From Candidatus Saccharibacteria bacterium UBA3225 (GTDB lineage Bacteria; Patescibacteriota; Saccharimonadia; Saccharimonadales; Saccharimonadaceae): DNA of 19,790 bases. Below are positions 7,841 through 14,746 of the stretch, piece after piece (positions within the stretch are counted from its first letter, which is position 1; each line of letters opens with the position of its first letter). Below the pieces are notes generated by a model. The model saw only the letters and a list, made by a program, of their open reading frames with translations, was not told the origin of the DNA and did not search any database. The DNA is taken from the NCBI GenBank assembly GCA_002363515.1, contig DEVX01000034.1, forward strand, positions 25,760-45,549, in the 5' to 3' direction. Position numbers and translations under genes: made by a program.

Positions 7841-9121
7841 ATGAATGTTACGCCAAAATTAAAAGCGAAACTGAAAGAACTCCCAAAGGAGCCAGGAGTA
7901 TATTTTCATAAAAATCGTGACGGAGAAGTAATTTATGTCGGGAAAGCGGCGATATTGCGTAACCGTGTGCGACAGTATTTTCAATCGCCTGAGCGGAAGG
8001 ATGCGAAGACGCGAGCATTGGTGGCAGAGATTGATGATACGGATTGGATCGTAGTCGATACGGAGATGGATGCGCTTTTTCTTGAAAGCGAAATGATAAA
8101 GCGCTATATGCCAAAGTGGAATATACTTTTGCGAGATGACAAATCTGTAAGCTATGTAAGAATCGACATGAAGTCGGAAGTTCCGTATGTATCAATGACG
8201 CGAAATCCTGACGATGATGGCGCGGAATACTTTGGGCCATATTATGGAAAAGTGGCGATTACGCGCGCGCTTAGGATTCTGCGAAGAATTTTTCCTTATT
8301 ACGATAAGCCGTATAATGGCAGAAAAACATTAAACACGGATTTGGGTCTTACGCCGGGGATTGAGGTAGGTAAGATGACGCCGCGCGACTATAAGCAATC
8401 GTTGAGACATATGATTAGCTATTTAAAAGGCAATCGAAAGAAGTTGGTGCGCGACATTGAAAAACTAATGTATGAGGCGGCGGAGAAAGGGGACTACGAG
8501 AGGGCGGCGGAGTATCGCAATCAGTTCTTTGGCCTGAAGGGGTTGGGGACGAAGATTGTATTTTCGGATAAGGAGTTGTTGGATATTTCCTCAGATAAAG
8601 CACTGGAAGAATTGCAAGATATATTAAAAATGGACAAACCACCGGTTCGAATTGAGGGCTATGATATCAGCCATCAATCTGGCAAAAACGTGACAGGGTC
8701 GATGGTGTGTTTTATTAATGGGGCTGCAGATCGGACAAAATATCGACGTTTTAAACTACGAAAGCAACAGAATAATGACCCAGAAAGTATGCGAGAAGTA
8801 ATTACGCGACGTTTGAATCATCTTAATGATTGGGGAATGCCGGATTTGATTATTTTGGATGGATCGGTCGGGCAGATATCGGCAGTGCGAGAAATTGTAA
8901 CAAAAGCAAAAATACCAATCATTGGGCGCGACAAAAGTGGCGATCATAGTAAGAATGCGCGTGTGCGAATTGTGATTCCAGAGGGTGATGAGGATTATCG
9001 CATGGTAGAGTTGGCAAAAGACGGCCATATTACAAAACTGATAGCGCGGATTGATGAAGAGAGCCACCGTTTCGCGATTCAGTATCATACACTATTAAAA
9101 CGTAAGGATGCATTGAGGTGA
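7841..9121 (+). CDS. uvrC: UvrC-type nuclease, compact form (GIY-YIG + UVR + RNase H core)
   Basis: UvrC makes both incisions in nucleotide excision repair with UvrA and UvrB. From ATG 7841 the product is 426 aa; the TTG at 7820 lies inside the upstream terminator and is rejected. GIY-YIG is at about 18-46 (PGVYFHK...VIYVGKAAILRNRVRQYF). The UVR motif (UvrB-binding) is at about 203-236. The catalytic RNase H-like core has YDISH (Asp275), LIILDGS (Asp340) and ESHRFAIQYH (His409), matching the Asp-Asp-His triad. Two parts of a normal UvrC of about 560-610 aa are missing: roughly 120 residues between UVR and the catalytic core, and the C-terminal tandem helix-hairpin-helix, since the protein ends just after the His motif. 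The catalytic residues argue for a working, reduced enzyme. The next gene starts 3 nt after the stop. Confidence 0.9.
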   Translation: MNVTPKLKAKLKELPKEPGVYFHKNRDGEVIYVGKAAILRNRVRQYFQSPERKDAKTRALVAEIDDTDWIVVDTEMDALFLESEMIKRYMPKWNILLRDDKSVSYVRIDMKSEVPYVSMTRNPDDDGAEYFGPYYGKVAITRALRILRRIFPYYDKPYNGRKTLNTDLGLTPGIEVGKMTPRDYKQSLRHMISYLKGNRKKLVRDIEKLMYEAAEKGDYERAAEYRNQFFGLKGLGTKIVFSDKELLDISSDKALEELQDILKMDKPPVRIEGYDISHQSGKNVTGSMVCFINGAADRTKYRRFKLRKQQNNDPESMREVITRRLNHLNDWGMPDLIILDGSVGQISAVREIVTKAKIPIIGRDKSGDHSKNARVRIVIPEGDEDYRMVELAKDGHITKLIARIDEESHRFAIQYHTLLKRKDALR

Positions 9122-9124
9122 GCG

Positions 9125-9646
9125 ATGGAATATCTTGATATTGTCGATGAGTATGGTAATAAAACTGGCGAAATTCTGGATAGGGAGACGGCTCATGATT
9201 TGAATAAGTTGCACTGGGAAGTGACAGTTTATGTAGTCAATAAAAATGGGCAACTATTGCTGGAAAAGAGATCTGCGAGCAAGAGGTATAGCCCAAATAA
9301 ATGGGCGCCTTGTGCGGGACATGTGATGAGCGGCGAAGAGGTTGATGTGGCGGCCTGCAGAGAATTAAAAGAAGAACTTGGCCTAGATTTGCCAGCAGCC
9401 GATCTTGTTATGATGGAAAATGGATTACTCAGGCGGCAGAAGACTAATTCGCGCATTGCGAGATACTTCTACGTGATATGCAATGAGGACGAGAGCTTTT
9501 TTAAAATCCAGGAAGAAGAGTTAACGGAAGTAAAGTGGTTTGATATCGATGAAGTGATCGAGATGGTGAGACGCGTAGATAATCCGACCTGCATCCATGC
9601 CGATAGATTATTTTTACTGGAGAGGCTAAAGAAAGAAGTGTCATGA
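9125..9646 (+). CDS. Nudix hydrolase, IPP-isomerase-like/YfcD type
   Basis: The 173-aa protein carries a perfect Nudix box, GHVMSGEEVDVAACRELKEELGL read as GX5EX7REUXEEXGU, at about residues 72-94. The N-terminal MEYLDIVDEYGNKTGE...HWEVTVYVVN plus LLLEKRSASKRYSPNKWAPCAGH is the layout of the IPP-isomerase-like Nudix branch (YfcD/Idi type), which acts on diphosphate compounds. The true substrate cannot be told; isopentenyl diphosphate isomerase activity would need a specific Cys and Glu that I cannot assign. GAGGTGAG just before the ATG is a good ribosome binding site that overlaps the end of uvrC. It overlaps the next Nudix gene by 4 nt (ATGA), so these genes form an operon. Confidence 0.88.
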   Translation: MEYLDIVDEYGNKTGEILDRETAHDLNKLHWEVTVYVVNKNGQLLLEKRSASKRYSPNKWAPCAGHVMSGEEVDVAACRELKEELGLDLPAADLVMMENGLLRRQKTNSRIARYFYVICNEDESFFKIQEEELTEVKWFDIDEVIEMVRRVDNPTCIHADRLFLLERLKKEVS

Positions 9647-10215
9647 GGACTATGGAAGCATCAATTAGAAAAAATATTGAAAGCTATGTTCCGCGTGATG
9701 TTCGGGAAGAAAAAGATAAGCAGCAGATACTGAGATTTATTGATAGCTTTGATGATGTTTTGACGAGGGATAATACCTTGGGCCATTTCACAGCCTCTTC
9801 GTTTATAGTCAACAAGGATAGAACGAAGATGCTGGCGATTTATCATACTATCGGCAACGGATGGGCGCATCCTGGTGGTCATGCAGATGGAGAAAAGGAT
9901 TTTCTGTCGGTCGCAGTGCGTGAAGCAAAAGAAGAGACGGGGCTAGACGTGAATGTGTTGGACGAAAGGCCGTTTTTGCTGTCGGTTAATCCTGTAAGTG
10001 GGCATATGAAAAAAGGTGTATTTGTGTCATCGCACTTACATTTCGATGTATTTTATCTTATGGAAGCGGATGATACTGCGCCGTTAGTTTTTAGAAAAGA
10101 TGAATCTAAGGGTGTGAAGTGGATTCCGTTCGATAACCTCGACAATGAGCAGATTGCTAGCTCGATGCGCCCAGTTGTGGAAAGGCTTATTAATTCTTTG
10201 AAAGTGCTAAAATAG
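9643..10215 (+). CDS. Nudix hydrolase
   Basis: 190 aa (187 if the ATG at 9652 is used). The Nudix region is GGHADGEKDFLSVAVREAKEETGL at about 77-100. The catalytic REAKEETGL half is intact. The outer Glu position of the GX5E half holds Lys with a Glu one residue earlier, a small departure from consensus. A helical N-terminal extension of about 40 residues (ILRFIDSFDDVLTRDN...GHFTASSFIVN) is typical of a group of uncharacterised Nudix proteins. The first ATG overlaps the TGA of the preceding gene, suggesting translational coupling; ATG 9652 has a GAGG 4 nt upstream and is a credible alternative. Substrate unknown. Confidence 0.85.
   Translation: MRTMEASIRKNIESYVPRDVREEKDKQQILRFIDSFDDVLTRDNTLGHFTASSFIVNKDRTKMLAIYHTIGNGWAHPGGHADGEKDFLSVAVREAKEETGLDVNVLDERPFLLSVNPVSGHMKKGVFVSSHLHFDVFYLMEADDTAPLVFRKDESKGVKWIPFDNLDNEQIASSMRPVVERLINSLKVLK
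10205..10213 (+). promoter_or_regulatory. Extended -10 predicting a leaderless mRNA for the holin-4 family gene
   Basis: TGCTAAAAT (TGn plus TAAAAT) ends 6 nt before the ATG at 10220 and overlaps the 3' end of the Nudix gene. No Shine-Dalgarno is present. Confidence 0.5.
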
Positions 10216-10219
10216 AAAT

Positions 10220-10597
10220 ATGACAAAAAAGCAATTAACGACATTCTTGATTCGTTGGGCAATTTCAGGTGTGGTGATGTATATTTGCATCAACCTCTTT
10301 GGTGCTTTTAGCGATGGGGCAGAATGGATGAGAAGTTCTTTTTGGCTCTATTTATCGGCGGGTTTGATATTTTCGCTCGTTAATTCTATCGTGAAGCCAA
10401 TTGCAAAGATAATATCTTTGCCGCTAATATTCTTAACTTTAGGGTTATTCACGGTTATCGTTAATGCCGCAATGGTCGGCTTAACAATATTGCTGATTCC
10501 GGGCGTAACGATGACTTTTGGTGGTGCAATTTGTAGCTGTCTCTTGATTTCCTGCATAAACTTCCTTGTCAACATAGCGGTGCCTAGTGTAAAATAG
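10220..10597 (+). CDS. YvlD / phage-holin-4-family membrane protein
   Basis: The 125-aa product is almost entirely membrane-embedded, with four hydrophobic segments (about residues 10-30, 40-62, 70-94, 100-120). The block FSLVNSIVKPIAKIISLPLIFLTLGLFTVIVNAAMV is diagnostic of the mycobacteriophage-holin-4 family (PF04020, YvlD-like). Despite the name, these proteins are chromosomal in many bacteria and no phage genes are nearby. Function in the family is poorly known and linked to envelope stress in Bacillus. The start has no Shine-Dalgarno and a -10 box 6 nt upstream. The gene's 3' end carries the -10 of secG. Confidence 0.82.
   Translation: MTKKQLTTFLIRWAISGVVMYICINLFGAFSDGAEWMRSSFWLYLSAGLIFSLVNSIVKPIAKIISLPLIFLTLGLFTVIVNAAMVGLTILLIPGVTMTFGGAICSCLLISCINFLVNIAVPSVK
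10566..10595 (+). promoter_or_regulatory. Promoter predicting a leaderless secG mRNA
   Basis: TTGTCA (10566-10571), an 18-nt spacer, then TAAAAT (10590-10595), with the ATG 6 nt after the -10. It lies inside the end of the upstream gene, overlapping its stop codon. Confidence 0.55.
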
Positions 10598-10601
10598 ACC
10601 T

Positions 10602-10823
10602 ATGGATATTGGTGTGTTTCTAAATGTTATGATCTTTGCGTCAGCAATTCTGCTGATCCTGCTGATTTTACTACAGCAACGTGGAGCATCGCTTGGCGCT
10701 GGTTTTGGTGGGTCGGGTGAGCTTAATACTGAGCGTCGCGGTCTAGAAAAATCACTATTTAATGCGACGATTGTGTTTGTCGTAATATTCGTTTTGTCGA
10801 TTTTAGCAATTCTAATCGTTTAA
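10602..10823 (+). CDS. secG: Preprotein translocase subunit SecG
   Basis: The 73-aa product has the SecG layout: TM1 at about 5-24 and the conserved turn LLQQRGASLGAGFGGSGE (24-41). A short cytoplasmic loop (NTERRGLEKSLFNAT) leads into TM2 at about 54-73. SecG assists the SecYEG channel in protein export across the cytoplasmic membrane. The length is normal. No Shine-Dalgarno is seen and a promoter-like pair ends 6 nt before the ATG. The following SBP gene begins 3 nt after the stop, so the two are probably co-transcribed. Confidence 0.93.
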   Translation: MDIGVFLNVMIFASAILLILLILLQQRGASLGAGFGGSGELNTERRGLEKSLFNATIVFVVIFVLSILAILIV

Positions 10824-10826
10824 TAA

Positions 10827-12614
10827 ATGAACAAAAAACAGCAAAAGAGTGGGCGCAGTAAGGAAAGAGTTGGCCGTAGGGTTGTTTTGGCGGCTAACGA
10901 GTTTAATGAACGTGCCGGAAAGCACTTTAATGAGCGTTTTGTACGCCGTTTAGAGAATATTCGAGAGGTGCGTATATGGGTTGCGGAATGGGCGTTATTG
11001 GTTTTGATAGTGTTTTTGTTGGCCGTAACTCAGAATAATTGGTATGGCGAATCTTTCGAGACGGAGGCTTTCGTGAAAGGTGGCGAGTTTAGCGAGGCGA
11101 CGCTAGGGAAGATTAACTCTATGAATCCGCTATATGCTACCACGAGTTCGGAAAAGACCTTAGCACGGTTATTGTTTGCTAACTTGGTAGCGCCGGACTC
11201 GACTGGCCATCTAAAGAATGAATTAGCAGACAAAATCACGGCAGATGACGCTAGGCGCGTTTGGACGGTAAAACTGCGTAATGATTTGCGTTGGTCAGAT
11301 GGAGAACAGATTAAGGCAGATGACGTTATTTATACGATTGATTTAATTGCGGATACCACAGCGAAGACGACGATCTCGGTAGATTTTGCAAACGTAAAGA
11401 TAAAGAAAAAAGACGATTTGACGGTGATTTTCACTTTGCCATCGTCGTACGCGGATTTTTCAGATAGTTTGGAATTTCCAATTGTGCCAAAACATATTTT
11501 AGGTGATATTTCGCCAGCTTTGGTTTACGAGAGTGATTTTTCAACACATCCGGTTGGCTCGGGGCCATTTGTGCTGAATGCTTTACAGGCAGCAAATGCT
11601 ACTAATGCAAGCCTGCAGACGGTTTATCTGAATCGTAATGAGAAATACTTCAAAAAAGCGACAAAGTTAGATAATTTTACCCTAAAAACTTATGAAAATG
11701 CGCAGCAGATTAAAGATGCGATAAGCAATGCAGATGTGATTGCAACGGCAGAACTTAGTAAGAGCGAGGCGGAAGATTTACCGGGTTCAATTGTGCGCAA
11801 TAACACGCTAATTAATGGTGGGGCGTTTGCATTTTTGAATACGACTAGCGGCAACTTGAGTAATGTCAAGATTCGTCAGGCTATTCAGCAGGGCGTGGAT
11901 ATGAAGAAGGTGCGCGAAAATATTGATGACTCGCAGATTATGGATTATCCAATATTGCAAAGACAAGAGGATCTTAAAATGCCAAAACTCGCTGAGTATG
12001 ATTTGGATGCGGCAAAGAAATTAATAGTAGACGCTGGACTAAAATATCAAGAAGATAAGATAGTAGACAAGACAGGCAAGGCTGTAACATTGAATATTTC
12101 CGTTCCACAACGCGATGTTCTTACAGGCGTAGCGGAGCGTTTTGGTGAGGAGTTGAAAAAAATAGGCTTTGAGATTGTGTTGAATATCTATGACGAGTCA
12201 AAAGCGTCGTCGGATTTCTTTTCGGCCGTAGTGAGGCCGCGAGATTACGACATCTTGATTTACGAGGTAGACTTAGGGGTTAGTGCAGATCCGTTTGTGT
12301 ATTATAGCTCTTTGCAAGCTAGTGAAGCGGGTTGGAATTTGAGCAACTATAGTAATAGCTTGGCGGATGATGCTTTGATTTCGGCGCGTATGACAGCGAG
12401 CGCAAAAATGCGCAAAACTAAATACGAATCGTTCTTGAAGCTATGGGCGCGCGACGTGCCTTCGATTGGCCTCTATCAGTCAACGATGATTTATAGTCAT
12501 ATGGCAAACGTGCATATTTATTCTGAAAATAGCGAATTAACAGATGCGCTAGATCGTTTCAGCGAAATACAGAATTGGGCTAGTCGTAAAGCTAGCGTAA
12601 ATATGACGCCTTAG
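10827..12614 (+). CDS. Membrane-anchored oligopeptide-binding protein (SBP_bac_5 family)
   Basis: The 595-aa product has a basic cytoplasmic N-terminus of about 49 residues, a TM anchor at about 50-67 (IWVAEWALLVLIVFLLAV) and an extracytoplasmic solute-binding domain. Family features include NSMNPLYAT, the LLFANLVAPDSTGHL strand region, and VWTVKLRNDLRWSDGEQIKADDVIYTI, the classic SBP_bac_5 core. Later parts have HPVGSGPF, the hinge segment IRQAIQQGVDMKKV, and DYPILQ. These proteins capture peptides for ABC importers. Here the usual lipobox is replaced by an N-terminal TM, and no permease or ATPase gene is in the window. It may deliver to a transporter encoded elsewhere or have another envelope role. 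No Shine-Dalgarno is present, and translation may be coupled to secG. Confidence 0.88.
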   Translation: MNKKQQKSGRSKERVGRRVVLAANEFNERAGKHFNERFVRRLENIREVRIWVAEWALLVLIVFLLAVTQNNWYGESFETEAFVKGGEFSEATLGKINSMNPLYATTSSEKTLARLLFANLVAPDSTGHLKNELADKITADDARRVWTVKLRNDLRWSDGEQIKADDVIYTIDLIADTTAKTTISVDFANVKIKKKDDLTVIFTLPSSYADFSDSLEFPIVPKHILGDISPALVYESDFSTHPVGSGPFVLNALQAANATNASLQTVYLNRNEKYFKKATKLDNFTLKTYENAQQIKDAISNADVIATAELSKSEAEDLPGSIVRNNTLINGGAFAFLNTTSGNLSNVKIRQAIQQGVDMKKVRENIDDSQIMDYPILQRQEDLKMPKLAEYDLDAAKKLIVDAGLKYQEDKIVDKTGKAVTLNISVPQRDVLTGVAERFGEELKKIGFEIVLNIYDESKASSDFFSAVVRPRDYDILIYEVDLGVSADPFVYYSSLQASEAGWNLSNYSNSLADDALISARMTASAKMRKTKYESFLKLWARDVPSIGLYQSTMIYSHMANVHIYSENSELTDALDRFSEIQNWASRKASVNMTP

Positions 12615-12636
12615 CTAGAAATAGTTAGTGAAATAT

Positions 12637-12665
12637 TTGGCAGAGCGGGGAAGATGTGATATAAT
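12637..12665 (+). promoter_or_regulatory. tRNA-Leu promoter
   Basis: TTGGCA (12637-12642), a 17-nt spacer, and TATAAT (12660-12665) preceded by TGA, so both -35 and extended -10 elements are present. The tRNA begins 11 nt after the -10. Confidence 0.85.
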
Positions 12666-12676
12666 CTTTGTATTAT

Positions 12677-12767
12677 GCGCCCGTGGTGGAATTGGTAGAC
12701 ACGCTAGCTTGAGGTGCTAGTGGCTATTCAAACGGCTGTGCTAGTTCGAGTCTAGTCGGGCGCACCA
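12677..12767 (+). tRNA. tRNA-Leu(GAG)
   Basis: 91 nt including an encoded CCA. The acceptor GCGCCCG pairs with CGGGCGC. The anticodon arm is CTAGC-TTGAGGT-GCTAG with anticodon GAG. A long class II variable arm (about 12721-12740) and a T arm with TTCGAGT follow. Its last 13 bases recur at 15493-15505, marking it as the attachment site of the adjoining element. Confidence 0.95.
12755..12767 (+). repeat. Left attachment repeat (tRNA-Leu 3' end)
   Basis: GTCGGGCGCACCA, the tRNA acceptor strand plus CCA, is repeated exactly and in the same orientation at 15493-15505. This is the arrangement left when an element integrates into the end of a tRNA gene. Confidence 0.8.
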
Positions 12768-12781
12768 TACTGAAATTAAGT

Positions 12782-12800
12782 CCTCTTTGAGGCCTTTTTT
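12782..12800 (+). terminator. Weak terminator after tRNA-Leu supplied by the element
   Basis: CCTC (12782-12785) pairs with GAGG (12789-12792) and T6 follows at 12795-12800. Only four base pairs, but GC-rich and 15 nt after the tRNA CCA. It overlaps, antisense, the end of the recombinase pseudogene. Confidence 0.4.
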
Positions 12801-13762
12801 CATCTGTTCTGGAGCGGTTCGAGCCGAATCGGCTTTAGCGGTTAACTCTGAATAGCTATTAGCAATCGGAACAAGGTATTTCACGGGAGTAAAATGGATA
12901 GTTCGACCCGAAAGTTTCAAGTCTGCTCCGAGTTGCCTAATGACAGTCCTTTTACGCTCCCAGTCGTCCGAATCGAAGTCTTCTTTGGCATATCGTGCAA
13001 ACAAAAATACGTCAATTGCCGTATTCCTCCAGTCTTCTGCGAGCGTCATTACACTATCTCGATCGGCCTCAAGTCGGGCTATTTCTTTATTAAGGGCATC
13101 TTGTTCAGAGATGAAAAAAGCGTCGTCAGTGATAACTTTTTCGTAAATGTAAGTACGCCTTAATGAGTTTAATTTGTTTTTTGTTATGGTGATTTGGCGA
13201 TTGATTTGGGCGATTTTTTCATTTTGTTGAGATACCTTTATCTCGTCTTCCTCGGCGAGGGCTTCAGTCGCGAGTCGGTAGAAGTCTTCGTCGATGGTAT
13301 ATCTACTGAGTTCAGCTTTAATTTGCTTAATAAGTTCTTCCTCTGGAACGTAGATGGCCCTATTCGGGCATTTTTTGTTGGGGTTTTTGCCGCAGCAGTG
13401 GCAGTAGCGATATTCTTTCATAGTGCCGTCACTAAGCTTCTTGCGCTTCTTTTCAGTTACAATAACGTAACCGCACACCGCGCACGTTAGCATGCCTCTT
13501 AATATAAAATCATATGGCTCATCCTTGGGCCTACTCGCATTTTTTTGTTGGTTTGAGAATTTCTTGCAACTGTTCAAACTCTGATTCGCTAATCATAGGA
13601 GGGTGAATCCCATTATATAACCTACCAGCCCACCTGAATTTACCTGCATAAAACGGGTTCTTTAACAGCTTTCTTATGGCATTATGGCTTAAAGGGGTAC
13701 CATTCTTCTTTTTAATCCTAAGCTCGTCTGATGCGATTCTAGTCAATTCAGCAACGGAGTAA

Positions 13763-13915
13763 ATGTCAGTCAATGCCACACCTTTGGTGTTCGTGAATGG
13801 CCAGGCAATAAAGATTGATGAAGAGGGCAAAACATTTGATGATATAGCAGCCGACATTACAAAACTCATAGAAGAAGGCTTGAAGGAAGACAAAGAAGAT
13901 AAAAAAGACAAATAA
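13763..13915 (+). pseudogene. C-terminal fragment of a DsbA-like thiol oxidoreductase
   Basis: A 50-codon frame starts MSVNATPLVFVNGQAIKID and ends with a Lys/Asp/Glu-rich tail (KEDKEDKKDK). VNATPLVFVNG is the cis-Pro strand of DsbA/thioredoxin_4 proteins (usual form GVxGTPxxFVNG), followed by the expected final helix (FDDIAADITKLIEEGL). The catalytic CxxC half is absent; an in-frame stop lies just upstream and the sequence there belongs to the recombinase on the other strand. The ATG is accidental and no ribosome binding site is seen. The terminator that should follow the intact gene is still present at 13917-13946. The family call rests on one motif. Confidence 0.5.
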
Positions 13916-13916
13916 C

Positions 13917-13946
13917 AAAAATCTCCCCTAAATGGGGGAGATTTTT
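13917..13946. terminator. Strong bidirectional terminator
   Basis: A perfect 12-bp stem, AAAAATCTCCCC/GGGGAGATTTTT, with a TAAATG loop. It can end the DsbA-like reading frame on the plus strand and the structured transcript from 14089 on the minus strand. Confidence 0.9.
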
Positions 13947-13954
13947 AGATATTA

Positions 13955-14026
13955 CTACATTTCGATGTATTCATTCCATCGAACTGTATCCACTCGCAGC
14001 GTCCCCTTACGAGTACGCTTTTTCAT
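13955..14026 (-). CDS. Possible 23-aa basic peptide
   Basis: An ATG-to-TAG frame begins MKKRTRKGTLRVD and ends EYIEM. It lies inside the promoter-to-terminator segment 13917-14089. Only a weak purine stretch (AGAAGAAAAA) precedes the ATG. It matches no small ribosomal protein I know. The same bases form long inverted repeats, so it may be a chance frame within a structured RNA. Confidence 0.25.
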   Translation of the reverse strand: MKKRTRKGTLRVDTVRWNEYIEM

Positions 14027-14095
14027 GGTTTTTCTTCTACTTAGTAATGTGTACCGCCTTAAACGACCTTTCCCCGGATTTTGGCGGTAGTAAGA

Positions 14096-14124
14096 GTTAT
14101 AGCAAAGGATTTTTTACAATTCAA
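14096..14124 (-). promoter_or_regulatory. Promoter of the minus-strand structured transcript
   Basis: On the minus strand TTGAAT (14124-14119), a 17-nt spacer, and TATAAC (14101-14096) preceded by TGC. It diverges from the pilin promoter at 14145-14173. Confidence 0.6.
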
Positions 14125-14144
14125 GCATAAACTTTTAGCTATAT

Positions 14145-14173
14145 TTGCGTTCTATTTCGGTTATTGTTATATT
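14145..14173 (+). promoter_or_regulatory. Promoter predicting a leaderless pilin mRNA
   Basis: TTGCGT (14145-14150), a 17-nt spacer, and TATATT (14168-14173) preceded by TGT. The -10 ends 6 nt before the ATG at 14180 and no Shine-Dalgarno is present. Confidence 0.6.
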
Positions 14174-14179
14174 CAAAGT

Positions 14180-14746
14180 ATGGGTAAGCAAAAGCAAAAA
14201 CAGGGTTTTACTATCATTGAAGTCGTATTGGTCTTGGCAATTGCCGGCCTTATTTTCTTGATGGTTTTTATTGCTATTCCAGCACTTCAAAGATCGCGAC
14301 GAGATCGTGAACGCAAAAATGATGTGGCAGAAATCGCCGCCGCAATGCAAAGTTATCGTACACACAATAATGGACGATTACCTGGCACTATTAAGAATGG
14401 AGCTAATAGAGGGCGAGCTTGTTTTATGCAAAGCGGTTCTGGCTGTAACACACTGACCGAACTGAATGATTTCTTGGGTCGATATACTACCGATTATGTT
14501 GATCCGTCGACCGGAAAACCTTACAAATTTGTAGGGGCCGGCATATCGGGTTCATCTTGCAGAGAACAAGTGAATAAGATGGACAATGGAGGAAACTTGT
14601 TTAGATCTTATTCGCATTCTGGTTTAGTAATTTGTTATGAAACTGTCTGTGGCGAATCTGGTACTTATCAGAAAAATCCAGGCCTTAACAGTGCCGCGAT
14701 TTTCTATCATATAGAATCGGGCGGTATGGTCTGTAACCAAGTCTAG
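14180..14746 (+). CDS. Type IV pilin-like protein (inside the tRNA-Leu element)
   Basis: From ATG 14180 the product is 188 aa. It starts with a short basic leader (MGKQKQKQ) and the prepilin peptidase site G|FTIIE with Phe+1 and Glu+5. The hydrophobic helix VVLVLAIAGLIFLMVFIAIPAL follows. A globular domain with six Cys (RACF, SGC, SSC, VIC, TVC, MVC) may be disulfide-bonded. An earlier in-frame start at 14081 is rejected: it would give an abnormal 41-residue leader and the promoter fits 14180. The N-terminal 60 residues closely match the second pilin at 16440. Major or minor pilin status is unclear, and no assembly ATPase or peptidase gene is in the window. The stop overlaps the RuvA-like fragment's stop (CTAG). 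Confidence 0.85.
   Translation: MGKQKQKQGFTIIEVVLVLAIAGLIFLMVFIAIPALQRSRRDRERKNDVAEIAAAMQSYRTHNNGRLPGTIKNGANRGRACFMQSGSGCNTLTELNDFLGRYTTDYVDPSTGKPYKFVGAGISGSSCREQVNKMDNGGNLFRSYSHSGLVICYETVCGESGTYQKNPGLNSAAIFYHIESGGMVCNQV

Larger units (their letters stand above)
12741..13762 (-). pseudogene. Large serine recombinase, 5'-truncated and frameshifted
   Basis: Reading the minus strand, 13762-13547 encodes part of the recombinase domain (YSVAELTRIASDEL...LSHNAIRKLLKNPFYAGKF...SESEFEQLQEIL). The frame breaks at an A7 run (13540-13546). 13546-12741 then encodes the zinc ribbon (LTCAVCGY...YCHCCGK...CPN), a coiled coil and a C-terminal tail. Removing one A from the run would join the frames. The N-terminal resolvase domain with the catalytic Ser is absent: homology stops at about 13762, where a DsbA-like fragment begins on the other strand. 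The last codons (WCARLDSN, stop at 12741-12743) read antisense through the tRNA-Leu 3' end, so the original C-terminus probably differed. Non-functional as it stands. Confidence 0.8.
13917..14089 (-). ncRNA. Candidate structured small RNA (about 170 nt)
   Basis: A good minus-strand promoter (TTGAAT-17-TATAAC with TGC) would start a transcript near 14089, and the strong hairpin at 13917-13946 would end it. In between, several perfect complementary pairs exist: TACCGCC/GGCGGTA (14083-14089 with 14052-14058) at the 5' end, ATTACTA/TAGTAAT (14042-14048 with 13951-13957) enclosing a domain, and TTCGATG/CATCGAA (13977-13983 with 13961-13967). AGCGT/ACGCT (13998-14002 with 14015-14019) competes with ACTCG/CGAGT (13992-13996 with 14010-14014). 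It does not match 4.5S, 6S, tmRNA or RNase P RNA as I know them. It could instead be the leader and body of the 23-codon ORF inside it. Confidence 0.4.

Noticed and set aside
13548..13577. ATG 13577 as the start of a free-standing zinc-ribbon protein
   Set aside because: Its first codons overlap the recombinase domain in another frame; the frame is explained by the A7 frameshift.
13763..13911. Minus-strand extension of the recombinase frame (Ser/Pro-rich N-terminus)
   Set aside because: It is antisense to the DsbA-like fragment and does not resemble a resolvase domain, so the recombinase homology ends at about 13762.
13917..14089. Known RNAs (4.5S/SRP, 6S, tmRNA) for the structured segment
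   Set aside because: No SRP domain IV core, no long 6S-type rod with central bubble, and no tRNA-like ends; the length also does not fit RNase P RNA.
14081..14179. Earlier start of the first pilin
   Set aside because: It would give a 41-residue prepilin leader and begin upstream of the promoter that ends 6 nt before ATG 14180.
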